DNA of 64,000 nt from Aphrophora alni (lineage: Eukaryota; Arthropoda; Insecta; Hemiptera; Aphrophoridae): NCBI GenBank assembly GCA_963513935.1, contig OY740768.1:65328786-65392785 (forward strand). The letters run 5' to 3'. This document shows, in pieces, positions 36,956 through 49,489 of this stretch; positions within the stretch are counted from its first letter, which is position 1; each line of letters starts with the position of its first letter. Under the pieces are notes generated by a model, which made no database searches, had not been told where the DNA came from, and was given only the letters and a program-made list of their open reading frames with translations. The translations under genes were made by a program, and so were the position numbers.

Positions 36956-39900
36956 CTAGTGATGATATGCTTTTAATAATCTACAATTAAACGTACCCCT
37001 AATCTTATCCTTATGTAAATATCCTAATTTATATGTAGTATTTCCTAATTTTTCTCTAATTAAGTAAGGTCCTTCATATAATTCACAAAATTTGTGGTAC
37101 CTTTTTAGAATTAGCTTCGATGGTATACAAGCGCGTACTAAGACTTGTTCTCCCAATTTATATTCTGTTGGTGGGTGCTGTTCGTTAAATTTCTCGGCAT
37201 ACTTCTCACGTTTATTTTTTATTCGCAGGTAGATTTCAGCATCGCTGGTGATTGGTTCTCGCTGATCGTCTGGCTTGATGATATACCTGCTCCAATTGCG
37301 TGTAGGTTTTCTTTTAAATTGCGCTTCTACGGGTGTGGTCTCTATTGTGTCATGATATGACTCGTTAATAATGGTTTCAACGATTTCTATGATTTTTCCC
37401 CAGTCCTGATGTCTATCTTTTATTAATATTCTGCAAAATTGCCCCAATTGCCGCATGATACGCTCCGCCATGTTAGATTGTGGATTTCTAATTGCTACTG
37501 TCCTCTTCTTTATTCCCAGTCTTGTTAAACCCGTTTCCCATTTTGGTGATGTAAATTGTGTCCCATTATCAGATAGAATGTGTCTTGGCGTTTGTACTTC
37601 CTGTAGGTATTTTTCTACTTGTTTTAAAGTGGTTGTAGTTGTAGTATTCCGTACCTTATATAATTTGGTATATTTCGTGAAGGCGTCTATCATCACGAAT
37701 ATGTATTTGCACCCCCCAACTGACTTAGGCAATGGTCCATAATAGTCCACGCAGACCAACTCTCCTACCCCTTTTGGAACTATTGGCAACATCTCCGCAT
37801 TTCTGTGTTTGATATCGAATTTACATTTTTGGCATTTTGGACATTTAATGAGTTCGTCCCTTATGTGTTTCGTGATGCTGTCTCCTGTAAAGTCCTCTTT
37901 AAATAGTTTGTAACATTTTTTAATTCCCACATGTCCGTATATTTCGTGTATTTCTTTGGCTAATATTTTTACAAAGTCTTTTGGTACCATTAATTTCCAT
38001 ACTCCCTTCTCTCGTCGAAATAATTTTTCTTCATATACTTGATAAAAAGTCTTAAATTTTGGATTATTTCTATTTAAGTGTTCTATGATATTTTTACAAT
38101 TTTGGTCCCCCCTTTGTATGGTTTCGAAGTTCCTTAAAGTTTTCCCCAATTTCATATTAAATCCTTTTGCCAACATTAAAATTTCTATAAATCTCTCTTC
38201 TCCAGTTTCCTGTATTTCCGCATTGTCCTCTGGATACCGACTTAGAGTATCCGCCACGATGTTATCTTTCCCTTTGCAATGCTTAATCGTAATATTGTAT
38301 TCTTGTATAAGCAGAATCCATCTGGTCATCCGGGCATTCAATAGTCGACAATTATTAATGAATGTGATTGCTTTATTATCAGTAATTACAGTTAATCGTT
38401 TTCCTAATACGTAGGTTCTAAATTTCCTAAGGCAAATTACTACACTATACAATTCTTTTTCGGCTGTGCTATAGAATCGTTCTGCTCCCTTAAATGTCCG
38501 GCTGGTGTACGCAATAACTGCTATTTCTTGATCCTCCCCAATTTGATATAATTGCCCTCCTGCTGCGATTTCCGACGCGTCTGTCTGTAGGTAGAACATT
38601 TTATCGCGGTCAGGATGTCGTAACGTTACTACTTCTTCAAATTCCTTCTTAACTCTTTTAAAACTCTCTTCTATCTCACTAGTCCACTTAAATTTGGTCC
38701 CCTTTTTCAATAATCCCTGTAATGGTGCTGTTACCGATGCGTAGTTTTTTGAAAATTTATGGTAGAAATTAGTAAGTCCGAGAAATCCCTTCAACTGTCT
38801 GGCTGTCTTAGGCCGTGGGAAATTTTGTATTGCTGCCATTTTGTTTGCCTGTGGTTTAATACCGTGCGTGGTTAATAAAAATCCTAAATACTCTATTTCC
38901 TGTCTACAAAAGTTAGACTTGCTTAAATTTACAGTTAAATTTGCATTTTTGAATACCTCTAATATTTTCTCAATCTGTTTTAAATGCTCCGTCCAGTTCT
39001 CAGCTAAACACAAACAATCATCGACATATAGGGTGATAAATTGTTTAACTTCCTCAGTTAATATCGAGTTTAATCCTCTGGTGAGGCTGGCTAAGCTAGT
39101 ACTTAGACCAAATGGCACAGTCTTGTATCGGTAGCATAACCCCTTGTGTAAAAATGCGGTGTAATCGCGGCTATCCACATGTAACGGTATTTGCCAAAAA
39201 CTGCTCGTCAGGTCAAAACTACTCATCCAATTAACGCGCTTTTCTATGGTTAATAACTCCTGTATAGGCTGCGATCCTTCGTAATCCGGCACCGTTCTAG
39301 CGTTGATAATCCTTGCATCCAAACATATTCTAACACTTCCGTCCTTCTTACAAACCGGAACTATCGGATTAATGTACGGGCTATTGCATCTCTCAATTAT
39401 CCCATATTCCATCATTCGTTCAATTTCCATGTCAACACTTTCTCGGAATTTCATAGCTACCGGCCAACTTCTTTGACAATAGGGACTTTTATCTGTTACT
39501 TTTAATTTATGTTGATATGTCGTGATTAACCCTGGTTTCTTGCAAAATACATCTTTATACCTAATTAAAATTTTACCTAATTGTTCCTTTTGTTCTATAG
39601 AAATATGCCCTAATTCATTTAATTTATTTATTATTTCTTCCTGACTTGTATCGTAATTTTCCGTAGTCATATGTTGTATTAATTTTTCATCATATCGCTC
39701 TTCCGGATCCTCGAACAAAATCTCATTTTTTATCTCATCATTATCCTTTGAAACATTATTTAATTCTAACCTATTACTTATGAAATCCACTACAGCCTTA
39801 TTCTTTACTAAAAAGTCTAATCCTAAAATACAATTTCTTATCAATTCGGGTACAATAATAAAATGAACGTTCAGCGTAAACTCTCCTACTTTCGTTTCTA

Positions 39901-40183
39901 TAATAATCTGCCTTTTTACATTCTTCGAGCGTAAGCCAGTAGCTCCAATAACCTTAACGCCGGCGACTGGTAGCTCCTCGTATTTTCCCATCATCTCTTT
40001 ATTTTCGGAATAATACTGTTCCGACAAGGAATTAAATTCACAACCTGTATCTACTAGTGCTTTTAATTTGATGTTGTTGAATTCTATTTTTATTTCCGGG
40101 CATTTATTAAGATTTTTATTTATAAAATACGGGTCGTCTTCCTCCTCTAAACGGTCTTTTAAATCTGTAAATAGGGTGTTCAT
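36956..40183 (-). CDS. pol: Gypsy Pol: protease, reverse transcriptase, RNase H, integrase
   Basis: 1075 residues from the first ATG, ending in TAG. The aspartic protease has LVDTG at 43-47 and ILGLDFL at 119-125. The reverse transcriptase spans about 227-445, with SFDLTSSFWQIPL at 322-334 and the catalytic YVDD at 386-389. RNase H carries its four acidic residues at D535, E577, D602 and D645. Integrase has a zinc-binding H746, H751, C781, C784, then D813, D872 and E907. The D872-E907 gap is 34 residues, one fewer than the usual 35. A GPY/F-type module (EGPYLI at 1037-1042) lies near the C-terminus and there is no chromodomain. All catalytic residues are present, so the protein looks functional. 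The frame continues upstream of the ATG for 19 codons to the gag stop without interruption, so the ATG may not be the natural start and a Gag-Pol fusion is likely. Confidence 0.97.
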   Translation of the reverse strand: MNTLFTDLKDRLEEEDDPYFINKNLNKCPEIKIEFNNIKLKALVDTGCEFNSLSEQYYSENKEMMGKYEELPVAGVKVIGATGLRSKNVKRQIIIETKVGEFTLNVHFIIVPELIRNCILGLDFLVKNKAVVDFISNRLELNNVSKDNDEIKNEILFEDPEERYDEKLIQHMTTENYDTSQEEIINKLNELGHISIEQKEQLGKILIRYKDVFCKKPGLITTYQHKLKVTDKSPYCQRSWPVAMKFRESVDMEIERMMEYGIIERCNSPYINPIVPVCKKDGSVRICLDARIINARTVPDYEGSQPIQELLTIEKRVNWMSSFDLTSSFWQIPLHVDSRDYTAFLHKGLCYRYKTVPFGLSTSLASLTRGLNSILTEEVKQFITLYVDDCLCLAENWTEHLKQIEKILEVFKNANLTVNLSKSNFCRQEIEYLGFLLTTHGIKPQANKMAAIQNFPRPKTARQLKGFLGLTNFYHKFSKNYASVTAPLQGLLKKGTKFKWTSEIEESFKRVKKEFEEVVTLRHPDRDKMFYLQTDASEIAAGGQLYQIGEDQEIAVIAYTSRTFKGAERFYSTAEKELYSVVICLRKFRTYVLGKRLTVITDNKAITFINNCRLLNARMTRWILLIQEYNITIKHCKGKDNIVADTLSRYPEDNAEIQETGEERFIEILMLAKGFNMKLGKTLRNFETIQRGDQNCKNIIEHLNRNNPKFKTFYQVYEEKLFRREKGVWKLMVPKDFVKILAKEIHEIYGHVGIKKCYKLFKEDFTGDSITKHIRDELIKCPKCQKCKFDIKHRNAEMLPIVPKGVGELVCVDYYGPLPKSVGGCKYIFVMIDAFTKYTKLYKVRNTTTTTTLKQVEKYLQEVQTPRHILSDNGTQFTSPKWETGLTRLGIKKRTVAIRNPQSNMAERIMRQLGQFCRILIKDRHQDWGKIIEIVETIINESYHDTIETTPVEAQFKRKPTRNWSRYIIKPDDQREPITSDAEIYLRIKNKREKYAEKFNEQHPPTEYKLGEQVLVRACIPSKLILKRYHKFCELYEGPYLIREKLGNTTYKLGYLHKDKIRGTFNCRLLKAYHH

Positions 40184-40240
40184 TATTGTGGCAGGTTGTA
40201 AAGTCTCTTGTCGGCTATCGCTTACGCTCCCTTTTAGCTT

Positions 40241-40243
40241 TCA
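40241..40243 (-). other. In-frame TGA separating gag and pol
   Basis: gag (40241-41839) and pol share the same reading frame. The 57 bases after this TGA hold 19 sense codons and then pol's first ATG. There is no other stop between the gag start and the pol stop. The sense context is AAT AAG TGA AAG CTA. Either programmed readthrough or a recent point mutation in a single Gag-Pol frame would give this layout. Confidence 0.9.
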
Positions 40244-41839
40244 CTTATTCCGACCGTTAGGCATCTGTTCCTTGACAACCCTCTTGTCTTGGCTGCCCGG
40301 GTCATTGCTCGTACTAGGTTTGTTTACGTTTTCCCTTTCGTTAAAAGGTCTACGCCCCTCTTCTCGCCATGTGGTTTGCCTGTCATATGGTCGTCTACCC
40401 CAGTTATCTTGCCTACTATTGTAGTTATAATTTCCCTTTTCCTGGTAATTCCTTCTGTTTATTTCCGTTCCAGCACTCTCATTAATTTGCTCTATTCTAG
40501 CATGCTCAAATTCCATCAATAACTTTATGAAATCTGTTTTCCTTTTTATTCCTCGCGTAATTATTGCAATGAGCACATTTGGGTGGAAATGCTTCCCCGC
40601 TTTGTATACTAATTGATCCTCCGTTAATGGTGGATTTAATTCCGAACATTGCAACATCAATGTCTCTACGTATGCGATCGCTTCTTCCCCCATTCTACCT
40701 CTGAATTTTCCAAATTCCAACTGATCCCTAATCTTGGCCTGGATTATTTCGTTGAAATATTTTTCCTTAAATAATTCTTCGAATTGTTCGAAATTTTGCA
40801 CGCTTCCCCTATGCAAACGCCACCAGATATACGCGTCGTCCTTCAGGTACCGGTCGATCCAGTTCAAATTGTTCCCTACCATATTCTCACTAATCTCCTT
40901 CATTACGTTTACGAATTGCATAGGAAACCGCTCCCTTCCTGAGAAACTTATGTTCCTTATTTCCGGCTCTTGTATATATCCCTCTCCGTTGTTTTTAACC
41001 GCTCTTAACCTTCTATCAAGCTCTATTAATTTCTTCGCGACCTCATCCGTCTTTTTCGCGTTTTCTTCCAGTTTAGCAGTATTAACGTCATTAAATTTTA
41101 CACAGTTCTCCCGTATTTCTCCGTCTTTTTGCGCAAGTTCCTGTAGCCTAACGTCGACAACGATTCCGTGGTCCTCGATCTCTCGCACGCGAATCTCGGT
41201 TTCCGCACGATAATCCTGGATTCGGTTGCCGAATTCTTCTCCCGTTTTCTTGACTTGTCCCTCGAAATTCGTCCGGATTTCCGCTACCGTTCCTTCTACC
41301 GTTCGGACTCGATTTTCTACGCCGTCGCATCGTTCTTCTAATTTTTTATTAATCCTATCCTCGACCTCGTTGATACTATTTTTTAATTCCCCACGAATTG
41401 TTCCTAACATCTCCTCCTGTTTTTTCGCGATCTTCTCAATATTGTTCTCGATTAATTCAAAATTTTTTCGAGTTTCTCCCGCTAACTTCTCGGCTTTTTC
41501 CTCCGCTAACTTAGCTAACTTCTCGGCTTTTTCCTCCGCTAACTTAGCTAACTTACGATTCTCCTCGGCCATTTGTCTTATCATTTCCTGCAATCCCGCC
41601 ATACCGTCTCCTCCTACCTGTCCTACCGCTGTTTCTACCCTTGGATTCCTATCGCTGGTCCCCGCCCGGAATTCTACATTACCCTCAATTTCTAACCCTC
41701 TAATTTGTTCTACTTCCCCAATTTGATTCCCCTCTTCGCTGAAATTTAAGCTTTCACTCCCTAGCCCCATCCGGTTATAAATTTCACTTTCATTGGCCAT
41801 ATTTGAATCTAATACTCTTTTCCTACTTCTCGTCAACAT
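40241..41839 (-). CDS. gag: Gypsy Gag
   Basis: 532 residues. A basic N-terminus (MLTRSRKRV) is followed by a long predicted coiled coil (about 85-285) containing two exact tandem copies of KLAKLAEEKAE (97-118), visible as a 33-bp DNA repeat. A retrotransposon capsid-type domain (Retrotrans_gag-like, about 298-450) contains WIDRYLKDDAYIWW and EQFEELFKEKYF. The C-terminal 75 residues are rich in Arg, Asn and Gln (WGRRPYD, WREEGRRPFNE) and contain no CCHC zinc knuckle, so nucleic-acid binding probably relies on this basic tail. It would form the virus-like particle and package the element's RNA. It starts about 207 bp downstream, in sense direction, of the primer-binding site. Confidence 0.93.
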   Translation of the reverse strand: MLTRSRKRVLDSNMANESEIYNRMGLGSESLNFSEEGNQIGEVEQIRGLEIEGNVEFRAGTSDRNPRVETAVGQVGGDGMAGLQEMIRQMAEENRKLAKLAEEKAEKLAKLAEEKAEKLAGETRKNFELIENNIEKIAKKQEEMLGTIRGELKNSINEVEDRINKKLEERCDGVENRVRTVEGTVAEIRTNFEGQVKKTGEEFGNRIQDYRAETEIRVREIEDHGIVVDVRLQELAQKDGEIRENCVKFNDVNTAKLEENAKKTDEVAKKLIELDRRLRAVKNNGEGYIQEPEIRNISFSGRERFPMQFVNVMKEISENMVGNNLNWIDRYLKDDAYIWWRLHRGSVQNFEQFEELFKEKYFNEIIQAKIRDQLEFGKFRGRMGEEAIAYVETLMLQCSELNPPLTEDQLVYKAGKHFHPNVLIAIITRGIKRKTDFIKLLMEFEHARIEQINESAGTEINRRNYQEKGNYNYNSRQDNWGRRPYDRQTTWREEGRRPFNERENVNKPSTSNDPGSQDKRVVKEQMPNGRNK

Positions 41840-41961
41840 ATATCTCTATCTAATTCTCTTATTCTAACACAATACACAATACACAATATATCCTACAACA
41901 ATGTCTATGTCCTTATTCTACAATTTCTATGTTTAACAATTAAAACTTCACTTTTAATTGA

Positions 41962-41980
41962 GCCCTGCCGTTGAGCGCCA
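41962..41980 (-). other. Second, degenerate copy of the primer-binding-site/LTR junction
   Basis: GCCCTGCCGTTGAGCGCCA is followed by AATATAACAAACAAA. It repeats, with a few changes, the real site 84 bp away (42046-42063) plus the first bases of the LTR. Part of the leader has therefore been duplicated, or an old LTR junction has been kept. Confidence 0.8.
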
Positions 41981-42045
41981 AATATAACAAACAAACATTT
42001 GTTATTTAATTTATTTCTAAATTTACTAATTTATTTTAAACAAAA

Positions 42046-42063
42046 GCCCCACGTTGGGCGCCA
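42046..42063 (-). other. Lysine-tRNA primer-binding site
   Basis: In the sense direction it reads TGGCGCCCAACGTGGGGC. This is complementary over all 18 bases to the 3' end of the insect lysine tRNA that primes gypsy-group elements. It lies two bases from the end of the LTR match (42066). Confidence 0.93.
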
Positions 42064-42065
42064 AA

Positions 42066-43734
42066 TATAACAAACAACTTGTTTGCTATTTTTTTTTTTT
42101 TGATTTATGATTTAATTTAATTTATTTATTTTGAATATTTTGACCAATAATTATTATTAGATATTAATAATTCAATATTATTTTAATTACCTGCTATATG
42201 TTAGTTGTTCCTAAACTTGCAAAATGTGGAAATATAAATAACACACCTGACACAACGTATTACTTAAAAAACAAACCTTAATTTATTTAAGCAACATGTC
42301 AAAGAATCATAAAACGTACATCTATTCCATTAGTGTCTAAAATTTCTTCATTCATTCCACAAGCATTCCTTAATGTTATGTAATATACAAATTTATCTTA
42401 ACTAATTGTCTTTCCTTATGCTAGACTTTATTACTAAAAAAAACATCAAGTTTCCACAATTGGCGTTAATTTTTAATGAAATTAATCTGTAATTTGAATT
42501 ACTTTTATTTTTTTTATACACAAACAATTATTTCCTTTACAAAATTAAACTTTATTATAATCTTTATTCAATTTGTTAGTTATTAATTTATTTAATTAAT
42601 TCTCTTATCTCTTTTTAGGGTCGTTAGGTTCTTTTATGGCTCAATTAAAGTGAATTATTTTAGAAAAATGAATTTATAATTTTAAAGTGAACAAGAATTT
42701 TAAATTGTACTTATCGTTGGTACTGCTTTCCAATTTTGATCGACGAGACACTTTCCACACACAACACAACGATGGCTTTAAATTTGATTTAGATATATAA
42801 AAAACAAAACACTCCACACACTATCTCCAACAACTTAATCCTGGAATTCGGCTGATGATCCTCCTCAAGTCTCCACTGGCGATGAATTAGTTCTTCCGAC
42901 TCTTCTCTCGAACAATTCTTCCAAAATATTTTAATCTGCTCCAAAATCTCAACAAACTTTTGACTAAAAACTACTAACTCTCTTTTCAACTTTGATTCAA
43001 CTAATTAATTTTCTCGACGTATTGACACAGAGAACCCTAGTCTCGTGGTCAATCTAACTCCCTTTTTCTGTCCCACAGAATGCTCTCTGTCCCTAAGACC
43101 TCCTCTCACCACTCCAGATTTTAGACTCCTCTTCAAATTTTCGACGCCAAAAACCTCTCCCTTCTTCCCAAACTTTCCTTCGCTTTCACCCCTCCGATTC
43201 GCTCGCTGAATTCTCGATTTCTCCCCAGATGTTGTTCTTTTTTCCTAGTGGCTGTATTTTTTTAAATTCGTTAGCTTTCACCATGTGGCTGTTTTCCGAT
43301 TGGCCGACCTAATTCCTTTTGTCGGTTTCTCATGTTTTTTAGAAGTACCGTTATGCTTTCTAGCGTGTCCCATCAGGTCTCTCTCCTGTAGATTTCTCTT
43401 TTTTTTATACATCCAGCTGCGTGACATAAAATCTCCCTTTAGATACCGTTACAAATTGTTTAACGTTAGCACGTGTATACTACAAGGTTAGCGAAAATCT
43501 CTTTGCACGCTTTCTCTCCTAATTTGTTGTGCACAGATGTCCTTTTGATTATATTTTTGTTAAAATAATATTTTCTGTTACCAGATGATACTAGTTGTTC
43601 ATTATTTTTCTATTATTTAATTTAGTTTCCCCCTTATATCATAAATTACATGTAATTACTCATTTTTTTTTTATAGAGATCGTTGTTATCCTTTATTTTA
43701 TTATTTATTTGATAACGCGATATCGTTATAGTGT
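42066..43734 (-). repeat. 5' LTR of the gypsy element
   Basis: 1669 bp, the partner of 35004-36672. It holds the promoter of the element in its sense (minus) direction, but I cannot place the transcription start with confidence. The same 66-codon sense frame occurs at 42789-42989. Confidence 0.95.
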
Positions 43735-43737
43735 ATA

Positions 43738-45719
<1,982 letters not shown>

Positions 45720-45855
45720 CTTTATTATCAACATTCAACGATTTACAAACTTTAAACAAATTGAGAGAGTTGTAACAAAAAATAAACATGTTAGCAATAT
45801 AATCTCAAAACTGAAGAAGAAGAACAATAACCTGAATTGTAATCATATGTATCAG
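45720..45855 (+). CDS. Candidate internal exon of an unidentified host gene
   Basis: A good acceptor (CACTCTTTTTGTGCAG, ending 45719) and a consensus donor (CAG|GTAAGC at 45856) bound 136 bases. They are open in one frame: one base, then 45 codons. The peptide starts FIINIQRFTNFKQIERVV and ends with an Asn/Lys-rich stretch, SKLKKKNNNLNCNHMYQ. The Lys/Asn richness is what AT-rich chance sequence would also give, so the evidence is the pair of splice sites. Its one-base start is phase-compatible with the exon at 5913-6024, but there may be exons between them or no connection. Family not recognised. Confidence 0.4.
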
Positions 45856-48604
45856 GTAAGCGAGGTTTACTATTTGTTTAATTTTTTTCTTTAAGAGTCA
45901 GTAAATTTCAATATGGCAGTAGGTTTACGAATATTTTCAATTCAATCGGTTTACGAATATTTTCTTCGTGTTTAGGTTTGCATAAAGTTTAACGTCTCAT
46001 TTTATCCAGCTTGGTGATATTTTTACAACAACAACAAAAAATACTAGGGGAATTTTTGAAAAACACCAAAATACATTCAGGTAATATGCATGCATGCTGA
46101 ATTTAAAAAATGCAAATTAATAATCATGGACCACAGCACAGGCGTGTATTAGAGAAATTCTCGTATAACACTCCTCATTAATTGCGTTTGTTTTAAACTG
46201 TAAATATACACATATCGTTTATTCATATTTTTGTTTAAATTATCATAATTTTTCTATTCTTTTTTTTTTTTAAAGTCATATTGATTCTGGAGGAGACATA
46301 TGAACTATACTTATAAAATACTTTGAGTCTTAAGATTTATCATATTTATACAAATTTGAAATCTATTATAGCTTATATCTCTAAGTACCGGAATCAAGAA
46401 TTGCATGGCATTCGATATATCGTAACTCAAAATAATATCAATTTAAAAAATGGAAATACAACATACAAACTTGTTTTCCAAATTTTCTGAATGTTTCTGT
46501 AGTTGAACTCTAAAACTTCAAGTATTTATCAAAATGCAATATTCCAGGTACACCGGTGTCGAGACAATTTCGAGAAATAAGATGACTAGAAATTCAAAAT
46601 AAACGATTTCACTTAAGAAATCCTAAACTTGGGTTAATCATTTAACAATAAATTGTATACAATGGTTAGAAGTCGTATAAAATTCCTAAAACTCAAAGTC
46701 AAATTGGAGTTTTAAAATTTTTATATTAAGAATTGTTTCAGTAAAATCAAATCTGTTTCAATTAAATTTTAAATCGTTGGTTAAAAGAGTCAGTAATTTA
46801 AAAATAGCCATCAGTATTTATTTCCCTCTCTGGTGGAGAAGCCCGACTTTAGAATTTGTATAAGATTTTCGGCTAAACGATCAGGAGAGACAAAGTCACC
46901 ATCAGTGTTTCATCCCATATAAATGTAATGAGATTAGAAGTGTTGTTTACTCTACACTTTACGATAGTACAACGGAAATACTATATCTTTCAACTTGTTG
47001 CTTCCTTTTATTGAAGGATCAAATTTTGGGTGTCCTTTAAACAAGTCAACTAGATTATGGAAAAAAGTGATATATCAACAAAAAGCACAAAAAAAAAAAA
47101 TTAAACAATATCATTTTTGAAGGGGTTTAGTATAGAACTTGCATTATTGAGAAGAAACTAAAATTGTATAACTGTAAGTAAGCCTCGGCTTGTACAGTGA
47201 ATCGTGAAATTCATTTTTGGGCTCATAATTATCGACGTAAAACACAATTGCCATAACTCAAGTTAAGAACATATTCATTGTTGTTTAGTTTTAGAACTAC
47301 ATTTACTTTACAATACGAGTATAAATATACATTTTTCGGTCAATTGTCTTCTTAAACAATATTTTATATTATGTGGTCACTACCAAAGGGAGCATCCTTC
47401 AGGCCAGCTAATTATATGTCCACTTAGAGAATAGTACACAACATAAAATTTTAAATAACACATAATTACACATTTAGTACAATGGCTGTACATGTCGCAT
47501 AATATTGTTAATGAATATGGTTTGTCACTATTTAAAAGCATCACGTTTCTATGACATTAACTGGATGTCTTCTACAGTTAATATAAAATATCGTTTAAAG
47601 AAGACTACACTTAAGTGAAAAATGTATTTGTTTTTAAGAACATTCCACCAATTCAGACAAAATTATCAGATTAGCCTCTAATGGTATTTACTGACGCTGG
47701 TTTATTTGAAGTTTGAATTAACCTCCTAATGGGCCTACATAAGTATTTTATATATTTGTACTTGAGAGTCAGAGCTTAATATGTGAAATATTTATTTAAT
47801 ACCATAACTGTTTTGGTTTAAATAGTATTGAATACTTAAATGAGTGTGGCAACTGATAACCTTGGAAACTATTTTCAACTGAACAATCAAATCAAATAAC
47901 AATAATTGTCGTTTCATTATCGACACTTAAAGCGATTTATTCATTAGTGGTATTTATGAAGAAGTATATTACCCTATTAAAAGAAATTAAATGTATAATT
48001 GGATGTTAAATTGTTAGCCTACGTGATGTTAAGTAAACTGTTAACATTTTACAGTAAATTGCTTAATTGAAAGATTGAAACGCTACTTTTCTTGAAACAA
48101 TGACATCTACAAATCTGGATTGATGATTGTAACAAAATTATATTAAAGTTTTACAACCAGTAAGGTATAGATAACTGCCATCGAATTGGCTTGGTTTCCA
48201 ATTCGCTTCAAAAGTTGAAAAAAGTCGTGGTTATAATATGTTCTGTAAATTAAGAACCCCTTAATAAAACTAGTGCAAACCTATTTATGAATTTTCGAAA
48301 ATGTGATAGAGATTATTAAAATGGGTATAAAAACAATCGCAGTTATTTACAGATACTATCTTCCATGTCGTTGGTTCATGGTTATTTTCGTTTATTTACC
48401 AAGGAAGATTCTTAACTTTTTATTTATTTTGCACTCTTACTTTTTGGAACATCGTATTCTGTTTCACTTATTAATCAAATCATTGGAGCCAATTTTCTTC
48501 AAAACAATAAAATCAAAGCGTTTCAATCTGTACCAGATGATTTTCATTTAAGCTATTTGTATTTAAGCTGAACAGCTAATAAGTATTTAAGGTATTATGT
48601 ACAG
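45856..48604. other. AT-rich spacer, no gene assigned
   Basis: A duplicated phrase GGTTTACGAATATTTTC lies at about 45921 and 45948. A plus-strand frame at about 48288-48551 (82-86 codons, hydrophobic, containing FVYLPRKILNFLFILHSYF) has no splice or family support. Confidence 0.4.
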
Positions 48605-49200
48605 GATGTCTTATAAGTCACTTCAAACTAACCAGTAAAATTAAATAATAACACAACACACAACAAATAATTTAATTACTTTTTTAAGAGTTAAAAATTT
48701 TTTGCTCTACTGTATTTACACAACGTTGAAGTATTTCTCGAATGCGATTATATATTTTTTTTAAAGGTCATTTATCTTTAAATCAGAAAATACCTCTTTA
48801 ATATACACTTTTAATTCATCTAAAGTTTTAGGTTAAAGACTGTACACCTCGTTTTCCCTTCTCCAGGAGCTCATTCAACAGTTTCTTTTTTATCAATTCC
48901 TCTGTTCGAGAGGAACATTGCACCGAGAAAATTGTGGACAATACGTGAATAATTCGTCAGAGCTCCAGTATGTTGGAAAAATATTTAATTACGAAATTTC
49001 ACTATGTACTAATTAAAGGCCTGAAATAACAAATTGCGTAACATTTCAAAGTAATTATCACCATAAACAGTTTCATTCAAAAGTAGGATTTCAATTACTC
49101 AAATGGAATATAGCCTCCATTAACTCAAACCTTGGTTGTTAAAGTTAACTTTCATACGGTGGGGTTTCATCAGACCAAAATATTTTCAAAAAAGTTCACT
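48605..49200 (-). pseudogene. Decayed Tc1/mariner-like transposase remnant (copy 1)
   Basis: Read on the minus strand, fragments in changing frames follow the order of the insect transposases whose acidic box reads F(S/T)DE: FWSDETPPYES near 49180, then after a gap a stretch matching the HFS...V...L...WIGR region near 48960-48850, and finally TLDELKVYIKEVFSDLKIND near 48780. The left edge, CAGGATGTCTTATAAGTCAC at 48602, resembles the CAGTGTGTCC-type terminus of the better-preserved element at 60.1 kb. No matching right end was found. Confidence 0.55.
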
Positions 49201-49489
49201 GCAATGATCTTTTAGCACCCCATTCGCCAAGTGAATGAAAACACAATTTTCTACATTATACATTTCATTTGTGTAATACGTTTCAAAGACTCGGTTGTTA
49301 CATACAAACTCTTTTGACACTGAACTATGACAAATGAATGAAAACTGATAAAGATGAATAAGTGAATAAGTCACTGAAATTATGTCTTGTACTGAACAAA
49401 TGAAGTACTGTATATATAGTAGAAAATCGAAATTTGTATTTTCATATATTTGGTGATTGAAGCTTCCACAAGTGTAGCTCATTACAATG

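Larger units (their letters stand above)
35004..43737 (-). mobile_element. Complete Ty3/gypsy LTR retrotransposon
   Basis: The element is about 8.7 kb, transcribed right to left: 5' LTR, primer-binding site, gag, TGA, pol, purine tract, 3' LTR. The two LTRs have exactly equal length (constant offset of 7062 bp from end to end) and I saw no differences in the parts I compared, pointing to recent insertion. TATA occurs at both outer edges (35004-35007 and 43734-43737) and is a plausible 4-bp target duplication, though one copy overlaps the LTR match. There is no env: only 283 bp separate pol from the 3' LTR. Both coding frames are intact apart from the TGA between them. The primer is lysine tRNA, as in Drosophila gypsy. 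Confidence 0.97.

Noticed and set aside
37145..41726. Many plus-strand open frames of 70-166 codons
   Set aside because: They are antisense shadows of the gag and pol genes of the gypsy element.
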